From Anaerocolumna sp. (lineage in GTDB: Bacteria; Bacillota; Clostridia; Lachnospirales; Lachnospiraceae): a stretch of DNA of 64,000 nucleotides. The position numbers and the translations under genes are program-made. The stretch lies in assembly GCA_029256725.1 (NCBI GenBank), contig JAQSXJ010000003.1:29689-93688 (forward strand), read 5' to 3'. Shown here in pieces: positions 21,844 to 30,583 of this stretch (its first letter is position 1; every line of letters begins with the position of its first letter). A model generated the notes under the pieces. The model did not search any database. It saw nothing but the letters and a program-made list of their open reading frames with translations, and was not told where the DNA came from.

Positions 21844-24479
21844 TGGGTATTGGCATGAATAATGTAAAGGATAGAGAAGGCTTTCATCCTTCAAAAGAAA
21901 TTGTAAAAAGCCCTCGTATTTCGATGCTTATAGAGGATTTGTATGCCTCTATGCCGGTAATTGAAGCTGACAGGGCAGTTCTTCTTACTGAGAGCTATAA
22001 AAGTACCGAAGGAGAACCGATTATCAGAAGAAGAGCAAAAGCATTTTATCATATATTAAAGAACATTCCTATTACCATACGTCCTTTAGAGCTGATAGCC
22101 GGCAGTGCTACCAAAGCGCCACGAGGCTGTCAGGTGTTTCCTGAGTTTTCCTATCAGTGGCTGTTGGAAGAATTTGATACGATCGAGAAGAGAAGCGCCG
22201 ACCCTTTCTATATAGCAGAAGATACAAAAGAAACCTTAAGAAATGTTTATACATACTGGCAAGGCAAAACAACCAGCGAACTGGCAACCTCCTATATGGC
22301 ACCGGAAACAAAGCTTGCCATGGAACATAATGTATTTACTCCCGGAAACTATTTCTATAATGGTGTAGGTCACGTAACGGTTGCTTATGAGAAAGTATTG
22401 GAAATAGGTTATGAAGGAATTAAAGGAGAAGCGGTAAAAGCGCTTGCAGAACTTAAAGTATCCGATATGGATTATGGGAAACGCAGTGAATTTCTTAAAG
22501 CTGTTATTCTAAGCTGTGAAGCTGCCTGCCTTTATGCCGAACGATATGCTGTGCTGGCAAAAGAAGAAGCAGCAGCCTGTCAGGATGCAAAGAGAAAAGA
22601 AGAACTGCTTCAGGTAGCAAAAAACTGCAGCAGAGTTCCAAGATACGGTGCTACTTCCTTTTACGAAGCCTGCCAGTCCTTCTGGTTTGTACAGATGCTT
22701 TTACAGGTGGAATCAAGCGGACATTCCATCTCCCCCGGAAGATTTGATCAATATATGTATCCGTATTATGAGAAGGATTTAAAAGAAGGAAAATTAACCA
22801 TAGAATTTGCCCAGGAACTTATGGATTGTATCTGGGTCAAGCTAAATGATTTGAATAAAGTAAGAGACGCAGCTTCTGCGGAAGGTTTTGCGGGTTACAG
22901 TCTGTTCCAGAATCTTATAGCCGGTGGCCAGAACAGAGAAGGTATTGATGTAACCAATGATCTTTCCTATATGAGTATAGAAGCCTCCATGCATGTAATG
23001 CTTCCTCAGCCGTCACTGTCCGTCAGAGTATGGAATAAGACACCACATGAATTTCTGGTAAAAGCTGCAAAGCTTACAAGAACAGGCATCGGACTTCCTG
23101 CCTATTATAACGATGAAGTAGTTATACCTTCTCTGGTAAACAGAGGGCTGACCCTTGCGGATGCCAGAGAGTATAATATCATTGGCTGTGTGGAACCACA
23201 GAAAGCCGGCAAGACTGACGGCTGGCATGATGCTGCCTTCTTTAATATGTTACGTCCTTTGGAATTTGCTTTTCATAACGGTAGAGATAAGGGTGAACTG
23301 GTAGGTGTACCTACCGGTGAAGTAGAAGAGATGAACTCTTTTGAAGAACTCTTTGATGCCTACAAAAAGCAGATGAATTATATGATAGAGCTGCTGGTGA
23401 ATGCTGATAACTCTATTGATCTTGCACATAGTGAAAGATGCCCCCTGCCTTATCTTTCTTCTATGGTAGAGGATTGTATCGGCAGAGGTAAAAGCGTACA
23501 GGAGGGCGGAGCTATCTATAACTTTACCGGACCTCAGGGCTTTGGTATTGCGAATATGACTGATTCCCTTTATGCCATAAAGAAACTGGTATTTGAGCAG
23601 AAGAAATATACACTGATTGATTTTAAAAATGCTATGGTGGGTAATTTTGGACATGGAATATCCTCCTCTGAAACAGAAGAAAATTCCTTCCAAAAGGCAG
23701 AAGATAGTTTCTTCCAAAAAGCTGAAGATAGTTTCTTCCAAAAAGCTGAAGAAACCACAAAAGCTGTTGTGAAGAAACTGCTGGAGCAGGGAGTAAAGGT
23801 CGGAGAAAAAGAGATAAAAGAAATCCTTGCAGTAACTTTAAAAGACGGAGTTTCAGCAGAGCAAGGGAATAGATGGGAACAACTGCTTCGTGATATAAAC
23901 GACCTTCCCAAGTTTGGAAATGATATAGAAGACGTCGATCTCTTTGCCAGAGAAATAGCTTATACCTATACGAAACCCATGGAGAATTTTAAGAATCCTA
24001 GAGGTGGTTCTTATCAAGCAGGGCTTTACCCCGTATCAGCCAATGTGCCGTTAGGTGCACAGACTGGAGCCACTCCTGATGGAAGATTAAGTTGTACACC
24101 GATTGCTGATGGTGTATCCCCTGCTTCTGGAAGAGATACCCATGGACCTACCGCGGCAGCTAACTCTGTTGCTAAGTTAGATCATTTTATTGCTTCTAAT
24201 GGAACGTTATTCAATCAGAAGTTCCATCCCTCCGCTCTTAGCGGTGTCAGAGGAATTGATAACTTTATCTCTCTGATAAGAGCATATTTTGACCAGAAGG
24301 GAAGTCATATGCAGTTTAATGTAGTTAGTCGTGATACCCTTATTGATGCCCAGAAACATCCGGATAATTATAAGAATCTGGTAGTCAGAGTTGCAGGGTA
24401 CAGTGCATTATTCACGACTTTGTCCAGGTCACTGCAGGATGATATTATAGCCAGAACAGAACAGGGATTTCCGGGATAA
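21843..24479 (+). CDS. Glycyl-radical 1,2-propanediol dehydratase with an 8-residue tandem-repeat insertion
   Basis: 878 residues in the PFL-like family. The active-site cysteine is in YNIIGCVEPQKAG (the GCVEP form used by diol and glycerol dehydratases, with His in GWHDAAF). The radical glycine is at about 852 in VVRVAGYSALF. It dehydrates 1,2-propanediol to propionaldehyde without B12 and needs the activase encoded next. The N-terminus is short and shows no clear encapsulation peptide. Between about 613 and 636 there is a three-copy FFQKAEDS repeat not expected in the family, which explains the extra length. Start choice (21843 or ATG 21858) is unsure. The enzyme is oxygen-sensitive, which fits an anaerobe. 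Confidence 0.9.
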   Translation: MGIGMNNVKDREGFHPSKEIVKSPRISMLIEDLYASMPVIEADRAVLLTESYKSTEGEPIIRRRAKAFYHILKNIPITIRPLELIAGSATKAPRGCQVFPEFSYQWLLEEFDTIEKRSADPFYIAEDTKETLRNVYTYWQGKTTSELATSYMAPETKLAMEHNVFTPGNYFYNGVGHVTVAYEKVLEIGYEGIKGEAVKALAELKVSDMDYGKRSEFLKAVILSCEAACLYAERYAVLAKEEAAACQDAKRKEELLQVAKNCSRVPRYGATSFYEACQSFWFVQMLLQVESSGHSISPGRFDQYMYPYYEKDLKEGKLTIEFAQELMDCIWVKLNDLNKVRDAASAEGFAGYSLFQNLIAGGQNREGIDVTNDLSYMSIEASMHVMLPQPSLSVRVWNKTPHEFLVKAAKLTRTGIGLPAYYNDEVVIPSLVNRGLTLADAREYNIIGCVEPQKAGKTDGWHDAAFFNMLRPLEFAFHNGRDKGELVGVPTGEVEEMNSFEELFDAYKKQMNYMIELLVNADNSIDLAHSERCPLPYLSSMVEDCIGRGKSVQEGGAIYNFTGPQGFGIANMTDSLYAIKKLVFEQKKYTLIDFKNAMVGNFGHGISSSETEENSFQKAEDSFFQKAEDSFFQKAEETTKAVVKKLLEQGVKVGEKEIKEILAVTLKDGVSAEQGNRWEQLLRDINDLPKFGNDIEDVDLFAREIAYTYTKPMENFKNPRGGSYQAGLYPVSANVPLGAQTGATPDGRLSCTPIADGVSPASGRDTHGPTAAANSVAKLDHFIASNGTLFNQKFHPSALSGVRGIDNFISLIRAYFDQKGSHMQFNVVSRDTLIDAQKHPDNYKNLVVRVAGYSALFTTLSRSLQDDIIARTEQGFPG
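23679..23750 (+). repeat. 24-bp in-frame tandem repeat inside the dehydratase gene
   Basis: Two exact copies of a 24-mer starting GATAGTTTCTTCCAAAAAGC, preceded by one degenerate copy. It encodes NSFQKAED/SFFQKAED/SFFQKAEE. The repeat is likely to vary in copy number by slippage. Confidence 0.85.
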
Positions 24480-24530
24480 AGATACTGTAATCAGATGCTT
24501 TAGCAGTGAAATGCATCAGAACATTTATGA

Positions 24531-24584
24531 TTTTTCAACTACGGATTCAGGAATATCGAATCAAAGATTTGATATTCACGAAAG
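24531..24584 (+). repeat. R2 structured repeat, copy a, upstream of the activase start
   Basis: TTTTTCAACTACGGATTCAG, then a hairpin GAATATCGAATC-AAA-GATTTGATATTC, then ACGAAAG. It is 52 of 54 bases identical to 56444-56497; the two differences keep the stem paired. The ATG follows eight bases later. Confidence 0.7.
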
Positions 24585-24592
24585 GGATAATA

Positions 24593-25378
24593 ATGACAGG
24601 AAGAATATTCGATATACAGAGATTTTCCATTCATGACGGACCCGGTATACGTACCATTGTGTTTCTGAAGGGCTGTTACTTAAGATGCAGATGGTGCTGT
24701 AATCCGGAATCCCAGGAATATGATATAGAGACCATGATGGTAGACGGAAAGCCTAAGATTATAGGCAGAGATGTAACCGTTAAAGAAGTGTTGGAAGAGG
24801 TTATGAAAGACCTTCCATATTACAGAAGATCCGGGGGAGGGCTTACTCTCTCCGGAGGTGAAGCCCTCTGTCAGCCGGATTTTGCGGTGGAACTGTTGAA
24901 AACTGCAAGAGAGAATGGTATTAACACGGCTATGGAAAGCACGGGTTATTCTGAGTTTTCTGTAATTGAGAGGTATCTGCCCTGGCTGGATGTCTATCTG
25001 ATGGACATTAAGCATATGGATTCTGTTAAACATGAAGAATATACCGGAAGACCCAACAGTCTGATACTTGAGAATGCCAGAAAGATAGCGGAGAAGAACA
25101 GTACCAAGGGTGGTACACGTTTGGTTATAAGAGTACCGGTAATTCCAGAGTTTAATGCTACCACTAAGGAAATTAGTGCCATTGCAGAGTTTGCGAAAAC
25201 ACTTCCAGGAGTTACTGATTTACACCTGCTGCCCTATCACCGATTGGGTCAGGATAAATATACCGGACTTAATAGAGAATATAAGATGCAGTATGTAGAA
25301 CCTTTAAGCAACGAAGCTATGGAAGGACTGCTTCAGGCAGCTTTAAAATCAGGTCTTAATTGTGAGATAGGCGGATAA
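24593..25378 (+). CDS. Radical-SAM glycyl-radical enzyme activase
   Basis: 261 residues from ATG 24593; the track start at 24506 translates the R2 repeat. The radical SAM cluster motif CYLRCRWCCNPE (CxxxCxxC) is near residue 27. Other motifs are the SAM-binding GGGLTLSGGEALCQ, then MDIKHMD and LPYHRLGQDKYTGL, typical of PFL-activating-type enzymes. It makes the glycyl radical on the upstream dehydratase. Most activases of diol- and choline-type enzymes carry an inserted ferredoxin-like domain with two extra clusters after the first motif; here about 40 residues without cysteine clusters fill that place. Confidence 0.9.
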   Translation: MTGRIFDIQRFSIHDGPGIRTIVFLKGCYLRCRWCCNPESQEYDIETMMVDGKPKIIGRDVTVKEVLEEVMKDLPYYRRSGGGLTLSGGEALCQPDFAVELLKTARENGINTAMESTGYSEFSVIERYLPWLDVYLMDIKHMDSVKHEEYTGRPNSLILENARKIAEKNSTKGGTRLVIRVPVIPEFNATTKEISAIAEFAKTLPGVTDLHLLPYHRLGQDKYTGLNREYKMQYVEPLSNEAMEGLLQAALKSGLNCEIGG

Positions 25379-25392
25379 GGGAGGAGAAACAG

Positions 25393-25770
25393 ATGAATTT
25401 TCAGGATATGATATCCAATGACAATAAAATGAGAATCATTCAGGAAATCGTTCCCGGTAAACAGATTACATTGGCACATATTATCGCAGGGCCTGATCAG
25501 GTTCTGTATAAGAAGCTGGGATTGAATCCGGAAATAGATTATCAGAAAGCTGCCATCGGCATTCTTACTGTTTCCCCCAGTGAGACGGCGATAATAGCAG
25601 GAGATATTGCAATCAAAACCTCTGGTGTGGAACTTGGGTTTGTTGACCGTTTCAGCGGTACTTTGATTGTTACAGGAAGTGTTTCAGAAGTGGAAACATC
25701 TCTGAAAGCGATACTGGATTATGCTGTGGAGAAATTAAATTTTTCCGTATGTGAGCTTACCAGAACATGA
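25393..25770 (+). CDS. PduU/EutS-like circularly permuted BMC-H shell protein
   Basis: 125 residues, opening MRIIQEIVPGKQITLAHIIA as in PduU/EutS, whose extra N-terminal strand forms a small barrel over the hexamer pore. The permuted BMC core follows (AIGILTVSPSETAIIAGDIA, then GFVDRFSGTLIVTGSVSEVE). It overlaps the next gene by 4 bp (ATGA), matching the common PduU-PduV pairing, in which the GTPase binds the outside of the shell through this protein. Confidence 0.88.
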   Translation: MNFQDMISNDNKMRIIQEIVPGKQITLAHIIAGPDQVLYKKLGLNPEIDYQKAAIGILTVSPSETAIIAGDIAIKTSGVELGFVDRFSGTLIVTGSVSEVETSLKAILDYAVEKLNFSVCELTRT

Positions 25771-26192
25771 AAAAGCTGATACTGATCGGAAGAAGTGAAA
25801 GTGGTAAAACAACTCTTACCCAGGCGCTTAAGGGTGAGAAGCTTCAATATGCCAAAACTCAGGCAACAGATTATATGGATATGCTGATTGATACACCCGG
25901 TGAGTACGCACAGACAAAATCTCTTGCAAGTGCATTAGCACTCTATGCATATGAAGCAGACGTAGTTGGGCTGCTGCTCGGTGCCACAGAGGATTATTCC
26001 CTGTTCAGTCCCAATATTACCAGCCTTGTTAACAGAGAAGTGATTGGTATAGTAACTCAGATAGACAAACTGGAGGCTAACTGTGTCAGAGCGGGAGAAT
26101 GGTTAAAACTGGCGGGCTGCCATCGTATTTTCTACGTAAGTGCAGTTACCGGTGAAGGTCTTACAGAACTAAGGCAATATCTTATGCAATAG
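25767..26192 (+). CDS. PduV/EutP-like P-loop GTPase
   Basis: 141 residues. Walker A LIGRSESGKTTL, a DxxG-like segment in IDTPGEY, and the guanine-specificity-like TQIDK near residue 98, with SAVTGEG later. Family members attach to the shell surface and have been linked to organelle movement or partition. It is the last gene of the operon; a strong terminator follows 28 bp downstream. Confidence 0.87.
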   Translation: MKKLILIGRSESGKTTLTQALKGEKLQYAKTQATDYMDMLIDTPGEYAQTKSLASALALYAYEADVVGLLLGATEDYSLFSPNITSLVNREVIGIVTQIDKLEANCVRAGEWLKLAGCHRIFYVSAVTGEGLTELRQYLMQ

Positions 26193-26220
26193 ATAAAAAA
26201 ATATTATTGATATACGTAGG

Positions 26221-26257
26221 AAACTCCGGGGTATATAAAAACCCAGGAGTTTTTTTT
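26221..26257 (+). terminator. Intrinsic terminator of the microcompartment operon
   Basis: AAACTCC-GGGGT / ACCC-A-GGAGTTT with a short AT loop, followed by a run of eight T. A very convincing rho-independent terminator. Confidence 0.9.
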
Positions 26258-26419
26258 AAGAATGTTTTGCTCTTTTTCCCTTTGTTTACTATAATAGAAG
26301 ATGAGTAATTTATAGAATGACATTTAATTATATCAGAAGTAAAATTTAATCCAATTCATGAGGTGGATAAAGAAGGTCATTTATAAAGAAGTACATTTAT
26401 ATAAGAAAGGTGATTTGTT

Positions 26420-27199
26420 ATGGATACTATTTCATTGGGGATATTAATTCCCTTTATAGGAACAACTCTGGGTTCGGCCTTTGTGTTTCTGCTTAAAAAT
26501 CGAATCAACCCGTTGGTTCAGAAGATTCTTCTGGGGTTTGCCTCCGGCGTAATGGTGGCTGCTTCTGTTTGGTCGTTGTTAATTCCGGCAATTGATATGT
26601 CAGAGGATATGGGAAAACTATCTTTTGTACCAGCAATAACGGGTTTTGGATTAGGGATTGCCTTCTTGCTGCTGTTAGATAAAATTGTTCCCCATTTGCA
26701 TCTTGACAAGGAAGAACCAGAGGGAATCAGTACCACCTTTAAGAAAAGCACCATGCTGGTACTGGCAGTTACGTTGCATAACATACCGGAAGGAATGGCA
26801 GTAGGTGTCGTGTTTGCGGGACTGATGCAGGGTAATACAGACATTACCTTTGCTGGTGCTATGGCATTGGCAATCGGTATCGCTATTCAGAATGTTCCCG
26901 AAGGAGCAATCATTTCTCTCCCTCTTAAAAGTGAAGGAACCAGCAGAGGAAAAGCATTCTTATACGGCATGTCCTCTGGTGTTGTAGAACCTATAGCTGC
27001 CTTGATAACAATTCTCCTGACTGGTCTGGTAGTTCCTGTCTTGCCGTATTTACTTTCCTTTGCAGCAGGAGCAATGATCTATGTGGTGGTTGAAGAACTG
27101 ATTCCGGAGGCATCAGAAGGAGAGCATTCCAATATCGGTACCATTGGTTTTGCTATAGGGTTTATGATTATGATGACCTTAGATGTTGCTTTAGGTTAA
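26420..27199 (+). CDS. ZIP-family metal transporter
   Basis: 259 residues, eight membrane helices. The metal-site helices are clear: HNIPEGMAVGVVFAGL and NVPEGAIISLPLKSEG, followed by the VVEELIPEA helix. A His/Asp loop (KIVPHLHLDKEEPEG) lies in the cytosolic loop. It resembles the GufA/ZupT branch that imports zinc, iron or manganese. It could supply zinc for the aldolase and alcohol dehydrogenase next door, but it lies beyond the terminator and that link is guesswork. Confidence 0.9.
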   Translation: MDTISLGILIPFIGTTLGSAFVFLLKNRINPLVQKILLGFASGVMVAASVWSLLIPAIDMSEDMGKLSFVPAITGFGLGIAFLLLLDKIVPHLHLDKEEPEGISTTFKKSTMLVLAVTLHNIPEGMAVGVVFAGLMQGNTDITFAGAMALAIGIAIQNVPEGAIISLPLKSEGTSRGKAFLYGMSSGVVEPIAALITILLTGLVVPVLPYLLSFAAGAMIYVVVEELIPEASEGEHSNIGTIGFAIGFMIMMTLDVALG

Positions 27200-27218
27200 A
27201 ACTTTTTCAGGGAAGGAA

Positions 27219-28202
27219 GTGGGTATCATCCACCAGGAACTCTTAGATAAATTAAAAGAGATAACAGAAGAAGAACAGGATATCTTATCCGGAAACAGTA
27301 CGGTAGCTAGAGATCTGTATACCAGTGAAAAGGATTTTGTCATTGACAGTAAGAAGATGCTTGCCAAAGGCAAACTCATAGATGTCAGGACACATACCCG
27401 ATTTGTACATTTTCCAAAGCATAAGCATAACTATATCGAAATCATCTATATGGTAAGCGGCAGTACTACCCACATCATCAATGACAATAGTAAGGTAGTC
27501 TTAAACCAAGGGGATATGCTGTTTCTGAATCAGAATGCATACCAGGAAATACTCCCTGCAGGACTAGAAGATATTGCAATTAACTTTATAGTTCTGACAG
27601 AATTCTTTGATGTGGCTTTTCAAATGCTGGATGGTGAGAATCTGTTGAAGAATTTCTTGGTGGATTCTCTGCGTCAGGATAATAAGACCGCGGGATATCT
27701 GTATTTTAAAGTAGCAGATATCCTGCCGGTTCAGAATCTTATCGAAAATATGATCTGGTCTATATTAAATGAGCAGGTCAATAAAAGAAAGATTAATCAG
27801 ACTACCATGGGGTTATTATTCCTGCAGCTCTTAAATTATACGGACAAAATTGAGCAGGGTGAGGATGACCCTTACGATAATTACCTCACATTATCAGTAT
27901 TACGTCATATAGAAGAGAATTACCGGGACAGCAATCTGACAGTATTGGCAAAAGACTTAAATCAACCGATATATCTGCTTAGCAGGCTTGTCAAACGGAG
28001 CACAGGTTATACCTATAAGGAACTGCTGCAGCGTAAACGGTTTCAGAAAGCCGTTGAATTGCTTGGAAACACGACCCTTTCGGTTAATGATATTATATCA
28101 GCGGTTGGATATGACAATACAAGCTATTTTCATAGGGTATTCAGAGAAAAATATAAGATGTCACCAAGACAGTTCCGAACCATGAAACAGCAGGAACCAT
28201 AA
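27219..28202 (+). CDS. AraC-family transcriptional regulator with cupin domain
   Basis: 327 residues. The N-terminal cupin has the metal-type histidine pattern FPKHKHNYIEIIYMVSG and then LNQGDMLFLNQNAYQE. The C-terminal AraC domain has LTVLAKDLNQPIYLLSRLVKR and VGYDNTSYFHRVFREKYKMS, ending SPRQFRTM. The assigned GTG start at 27219 is weak because the AGGGAAGGA is too close; translation could begin slightly downstream. It lies 19 bp after the ZIP gene and upstream of the deacetylase-like gene, so it may regulate either. Confidence 0.85.
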   Translation: MGIIHQELLDKLKEITEEEQDILSGNSTVARDLYTSEKDFVIDSKKMLAKGKLIDVRTHTRFVHFPKHKHNYIEIIYMVSGSTTHIINDNSKVVLNQGDMLFLNQNAYQEILPAGLEDIAINFIVLTEFFDVAFQMLDGENLLKNFLVDSLRQDNKTAGYLYFKVADILPVQNLIENMIWSILNEQVNKRKINQTTMGLLFLQLLNYTDKIEQGEDDPYDNYLTLSVLRHIEENYRDSNLTVLAKDLNQPIYLLSRLVKRSTGYTYKELLQRKRFQKAVELLGNTTLSVNDIISAVGYDNTSYFHRVFREKYKMSPRQFRTMKQQEP

Positions 28203-28289
28203 GGTAAGCAAATGTTATAACTATTTAGTCTTAATCAAGCTAACGTTAAAACAAGCACAATATAAGAAAGCGTGAGGGAAAAGGAAATA

Positions 28290-29105
28290 ATGGATAACCA
28301 GGCACTAAAAAATATTTATATATGTTACCCGGAAGGAAAACACAAAGTATTGACCATGAGCTATGATGACGGTAAATTAGAGGACCGCAAACTGATATCT
28401 ATATTCAACCAGTATGGTATCAAAGGTTCCTTTCATTTGAATTCAGGCCTTGATGGAGAACAATACATTCCTTCATCAGAGTACATAGAGCTTTACAAAG
28501 GTCACGAGGTATCCGCACATACCAGTACTCATCCGACCATTGCCCGTTCTCCGATAGAGCAGGTTGCCTTACAGGTACTAAAGGATAGGAAGGAATTAGA
28601 GGAGATAATGGGTTATCCGGTTAGAGGATTGTCTTATCCCAACGGCTCCTATTCGGAACCAATAAAGAAGCTTCTGCCATCTATGGGAATCCGTTATGCG
28701 AGAATTGTCGGTAATTCTGATGGTTTTGCACTTCCTTCTGATTATTACGAGTGGAAAGCGACCTGCCATCATAATCATAACTTACTTCAACTTGGCAAGG
28801 AATTCTGTGGTCTCTTTAAGACACAATACCTGTATATGATGTATGTATGGGGACACAGTTATGAATTTACTATTGATAACAATTGGAAATTGATGGAGGA
28901 ATTCTGTGAAATGATGGGGGGGAGAGAAGATATATGGTATGCTACCAATATACAGATAGTGGATTATACGGAGGCAGCGGACAGACTTCGTTTCACAGTG
29001 AACGGGGATAAGGTCTATAATCCTTCTTTTGATTCGGTCTGGATCAGTGTAAACGGCAAAGTCCTGGAAATTAAAGGTGGTACAAGTGTAACAATAGACA
29101 TCTAG
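28290..29105 (+). CDS. Polysaccharide deacetylase-like (CE4 fold) protein
   Basis: About 271 residues from ATG 28290 with AAAAGGAAATA upstream. The NodB-like core has LTMSYDDGKLED (catalytic DD), HEVSAHTSTHPTI (metal-site histidines, SxHTxxHP) and GLSYPNGSYSEP. It has no signal peptide, so it may work in the cytosol, and the C-terminal ~50 residues form an added beta domain (FTVNGDKVYNPSFDSVWISV). The target is probably an N- or O-acetylated sugar or oligosaccharide. Acetyl groups on mannan would fit the neighbouring locus, but that is only a suggestion. Confidence 0.8.
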   Translation: MDNQALKNIYICYPEGKHKVLTMSYDDGKLEDRKLISIFNQYGIKGSFHLNSGLDGEQYIPSSEYIELYKGHEVSAHTSTHPTIARSPIEQVALQVLKDRKELEEIMGYPVRGLSYPNGSYSEPIKKLLPSMGIRYARIVGNSDGFALPSDYYEWKATCHHNHNLLQLGKEFCGLFKTQYLYMMYVWGHSYEFTIDNNWKLMEEFCEMMGGREDIWYATNIQIVDYTEAADRLRFTVNGDKVYNPSFDSVWISVNGKVLEIKGGTSVTIDI

Positions 29106-29135
29106 GTAAACTAATATTAGGGTAGGATAAATTAT

Positions 29136-29180
29136 AAAAAGAGATGGTTTCAGTATACTAACGGGAATCTCTCTTTTTTT
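29136..29180 (+). terminator. Probable terminator after the deacetylase-like gene
   Basis: AGAGAT and ATCTCT pair around a ~21-base loop, followed by TTTTTTT. The upstream A-run makes it potentially bidirectional. Confidence 0.5.
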
Positions 29181-29278
29181 CATACAAACTTATACCGTTA
29201 AGTTAATAGTAATCGTCATTTGAAATAATAACTAATTGTAAACTGGGATGGAAACTGAAACAGCAGGATTGGGGGGAA

Positions 29279-29506
29279 ATGAAAGGGAGAGATGTTTTGA
29301 AAAGTGAATCAGCAGGAGTAAAAGCAATAAATATAGGTATTCAGGGTAGAGGGATAAAAGTGTTTATCGGTTATGCTTTTTTAATTTTGATGGTTTTGGT
29401 GTATTGTTTATTTCTAACTGCTTGCCAAGTTAAACAGTATAGCTCTGAAGAATTTGAAACTAATGGTCAAGATACTTTTTCAATATTGGGTTTATTGATT
29501 TCTTAA
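29279..29506 (+). CDS. Small single-pass membrane protein, unknown
   Basis: 75 residues preceded by TTGGGGGGAA. One hydrophobic segment, IKVFIGYAFLILMVLVYCLFL, is followed by TACQ, which resembles a lipobox placed late. No family recognised. A strong terminator follows at once, supporting a real short transcription unit. Confidence 0.45.
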   Translation: MKGRDVLKSESAGVKAINIGIQGRGIKVFIGYAFLILMVLVYCLFLTACQVKQYSSEEFETNGQDTFSILGLLIS

Positions 29507-29525
29507 TACTACTATGTGAGTGAGG

Positions 29526-29556
29526 CAGACAAGCTTTGAATGCTTGTCTGTTTTTT
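29526..29556 (+). terminator. Intrinsic terminator
   Basis: CAGACAAGC-TTTGAAT-GCTTGTCTG is a perfect 9-bp stem followed by TTTTTTG. Confidence 0.9.
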
Positions 29557-30105
29557 GTTAATAAAAAGAATACGGTAATATGTTTGGTTTAACTTTATAA
29601 ATTAGCTAAGACAGAAAATTCATTTAATAAGGTTATAAGAAATTAGAAATTCAAAAAATACATTCGGTTAATATGGACAAGCTAAATGAAACTAAAAAAA
29701 TAAAGTAAATGACTAAATAAGTAAATTAATGTTAATTACCATTTTGTGCATTGATTAAAAACGAGTAAAATCGACAAATGAGATATATTATAATAAAATA
29801 AAATAGTCAAAGTGCACAAATTAATTTAAGGATATTAGCCAAAGTGACAATTTGCATAATTTGTATTGAAGTAATAATGATTATATAGTAAAATTAACAC
29901 ATGAGTTAGAAAATATTAAAAGAGAGTAAATGAAGGTAAATAAAACTAAAATTACTTAAATAAATTTGGTAAATGGTTAAATTTTAGTATGTTAAAATAA
30001 TAGTTAAATATAATAACAAAAGTAAGAGCTATATTTTAATTGTAAGAATTTAACAAAATGAAATTCTAATAACAAGAGTAAGAGATAAAACGGCAAAAAT
30101 TAAGA
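29557..30105. other. AT-rich gap upstream of the minisatellite, no gene seen
   Basis: About 550 bp of over 75 percent A+T by eye, full of short TAAAT/AAATTA motifs and with no ORF that has a ribosome binding site. It probably holds the promoter of the mannanase locus, but no clear -35/-10 pair stands out. Confidence 0.5.
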
Positions 30106-30480
30106 AATTCAATTCTAACGGCAAAAATTAAGAGACACAATTCTAACAGCAAAAATCAAGAGACGCAATTCTAACGACAAAATCAAGAGACAAAATTCTA
30201 ACAGCAAAATCAAGAGACACAATTCTAACGACAAAAATCAAGAGACACAATTTTAATGACAAAAATCAAGAGACACAATTCTAACAGCAAAAATCAAGAG
30301 ACACAATTTTAATGACAAAAATCAAGAGACACAATTCTAACAGCAAAAATCAAGAGACACAACTCTAATGACAAAATCAATACACACAACTCTAACGACA
30401 AAATCCATTGACATAATTCAAATGACAAAATCAACAGGAATAATCAAATGACAAAATTACAGTAACAAACTCCATCGACG
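30106..30480 (+). repeat. 28-bp minisatellite upstream of the mannanase gene
   Basis: Ten or more head-to-tail units of the form AATTCTAACAGCAAAAATCA AGAGACAC (27-28 bp). Edges are degenerate, and a second unit type reads AATTTTAATGACAAAAATCA. The two types alternate near 30240-30360, giving a 56-bp higher-order period. Units are contiguous, so it is not a CRISPR array. It ends about 100 bp before the mannanase start, so it lies in the promoter or leader. Confidence 0.85.
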
Positions 30481-30583
30481 AAATTCAAGCAATATAAATC
30501 AAAGGTTTAACTCTAAGGGTAAAACCAAGACAAAACCAGCAAATATCATTTAAGAATGCAAATTTAGGCTTGAGGAGTGAATT

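Noticed and set aside
21843-24479. Pyruvate formate-lyase or choline trimethylamine-lyase identity for the glycyl-radical enzyme
   Set aside because: The single active-site cysteine in GCVEP and the aldolase/PduP/PduL context fit a diol dehydratase. PFL would show a Cys-Cys pair, and choline lyases have a different flanking motif.
30106-30480. CRISPR-like array of ~28-bp repeats
   Set aside because: Units are contiguous with no unique spacers and no cas genes nearby; it is a minisatellite.
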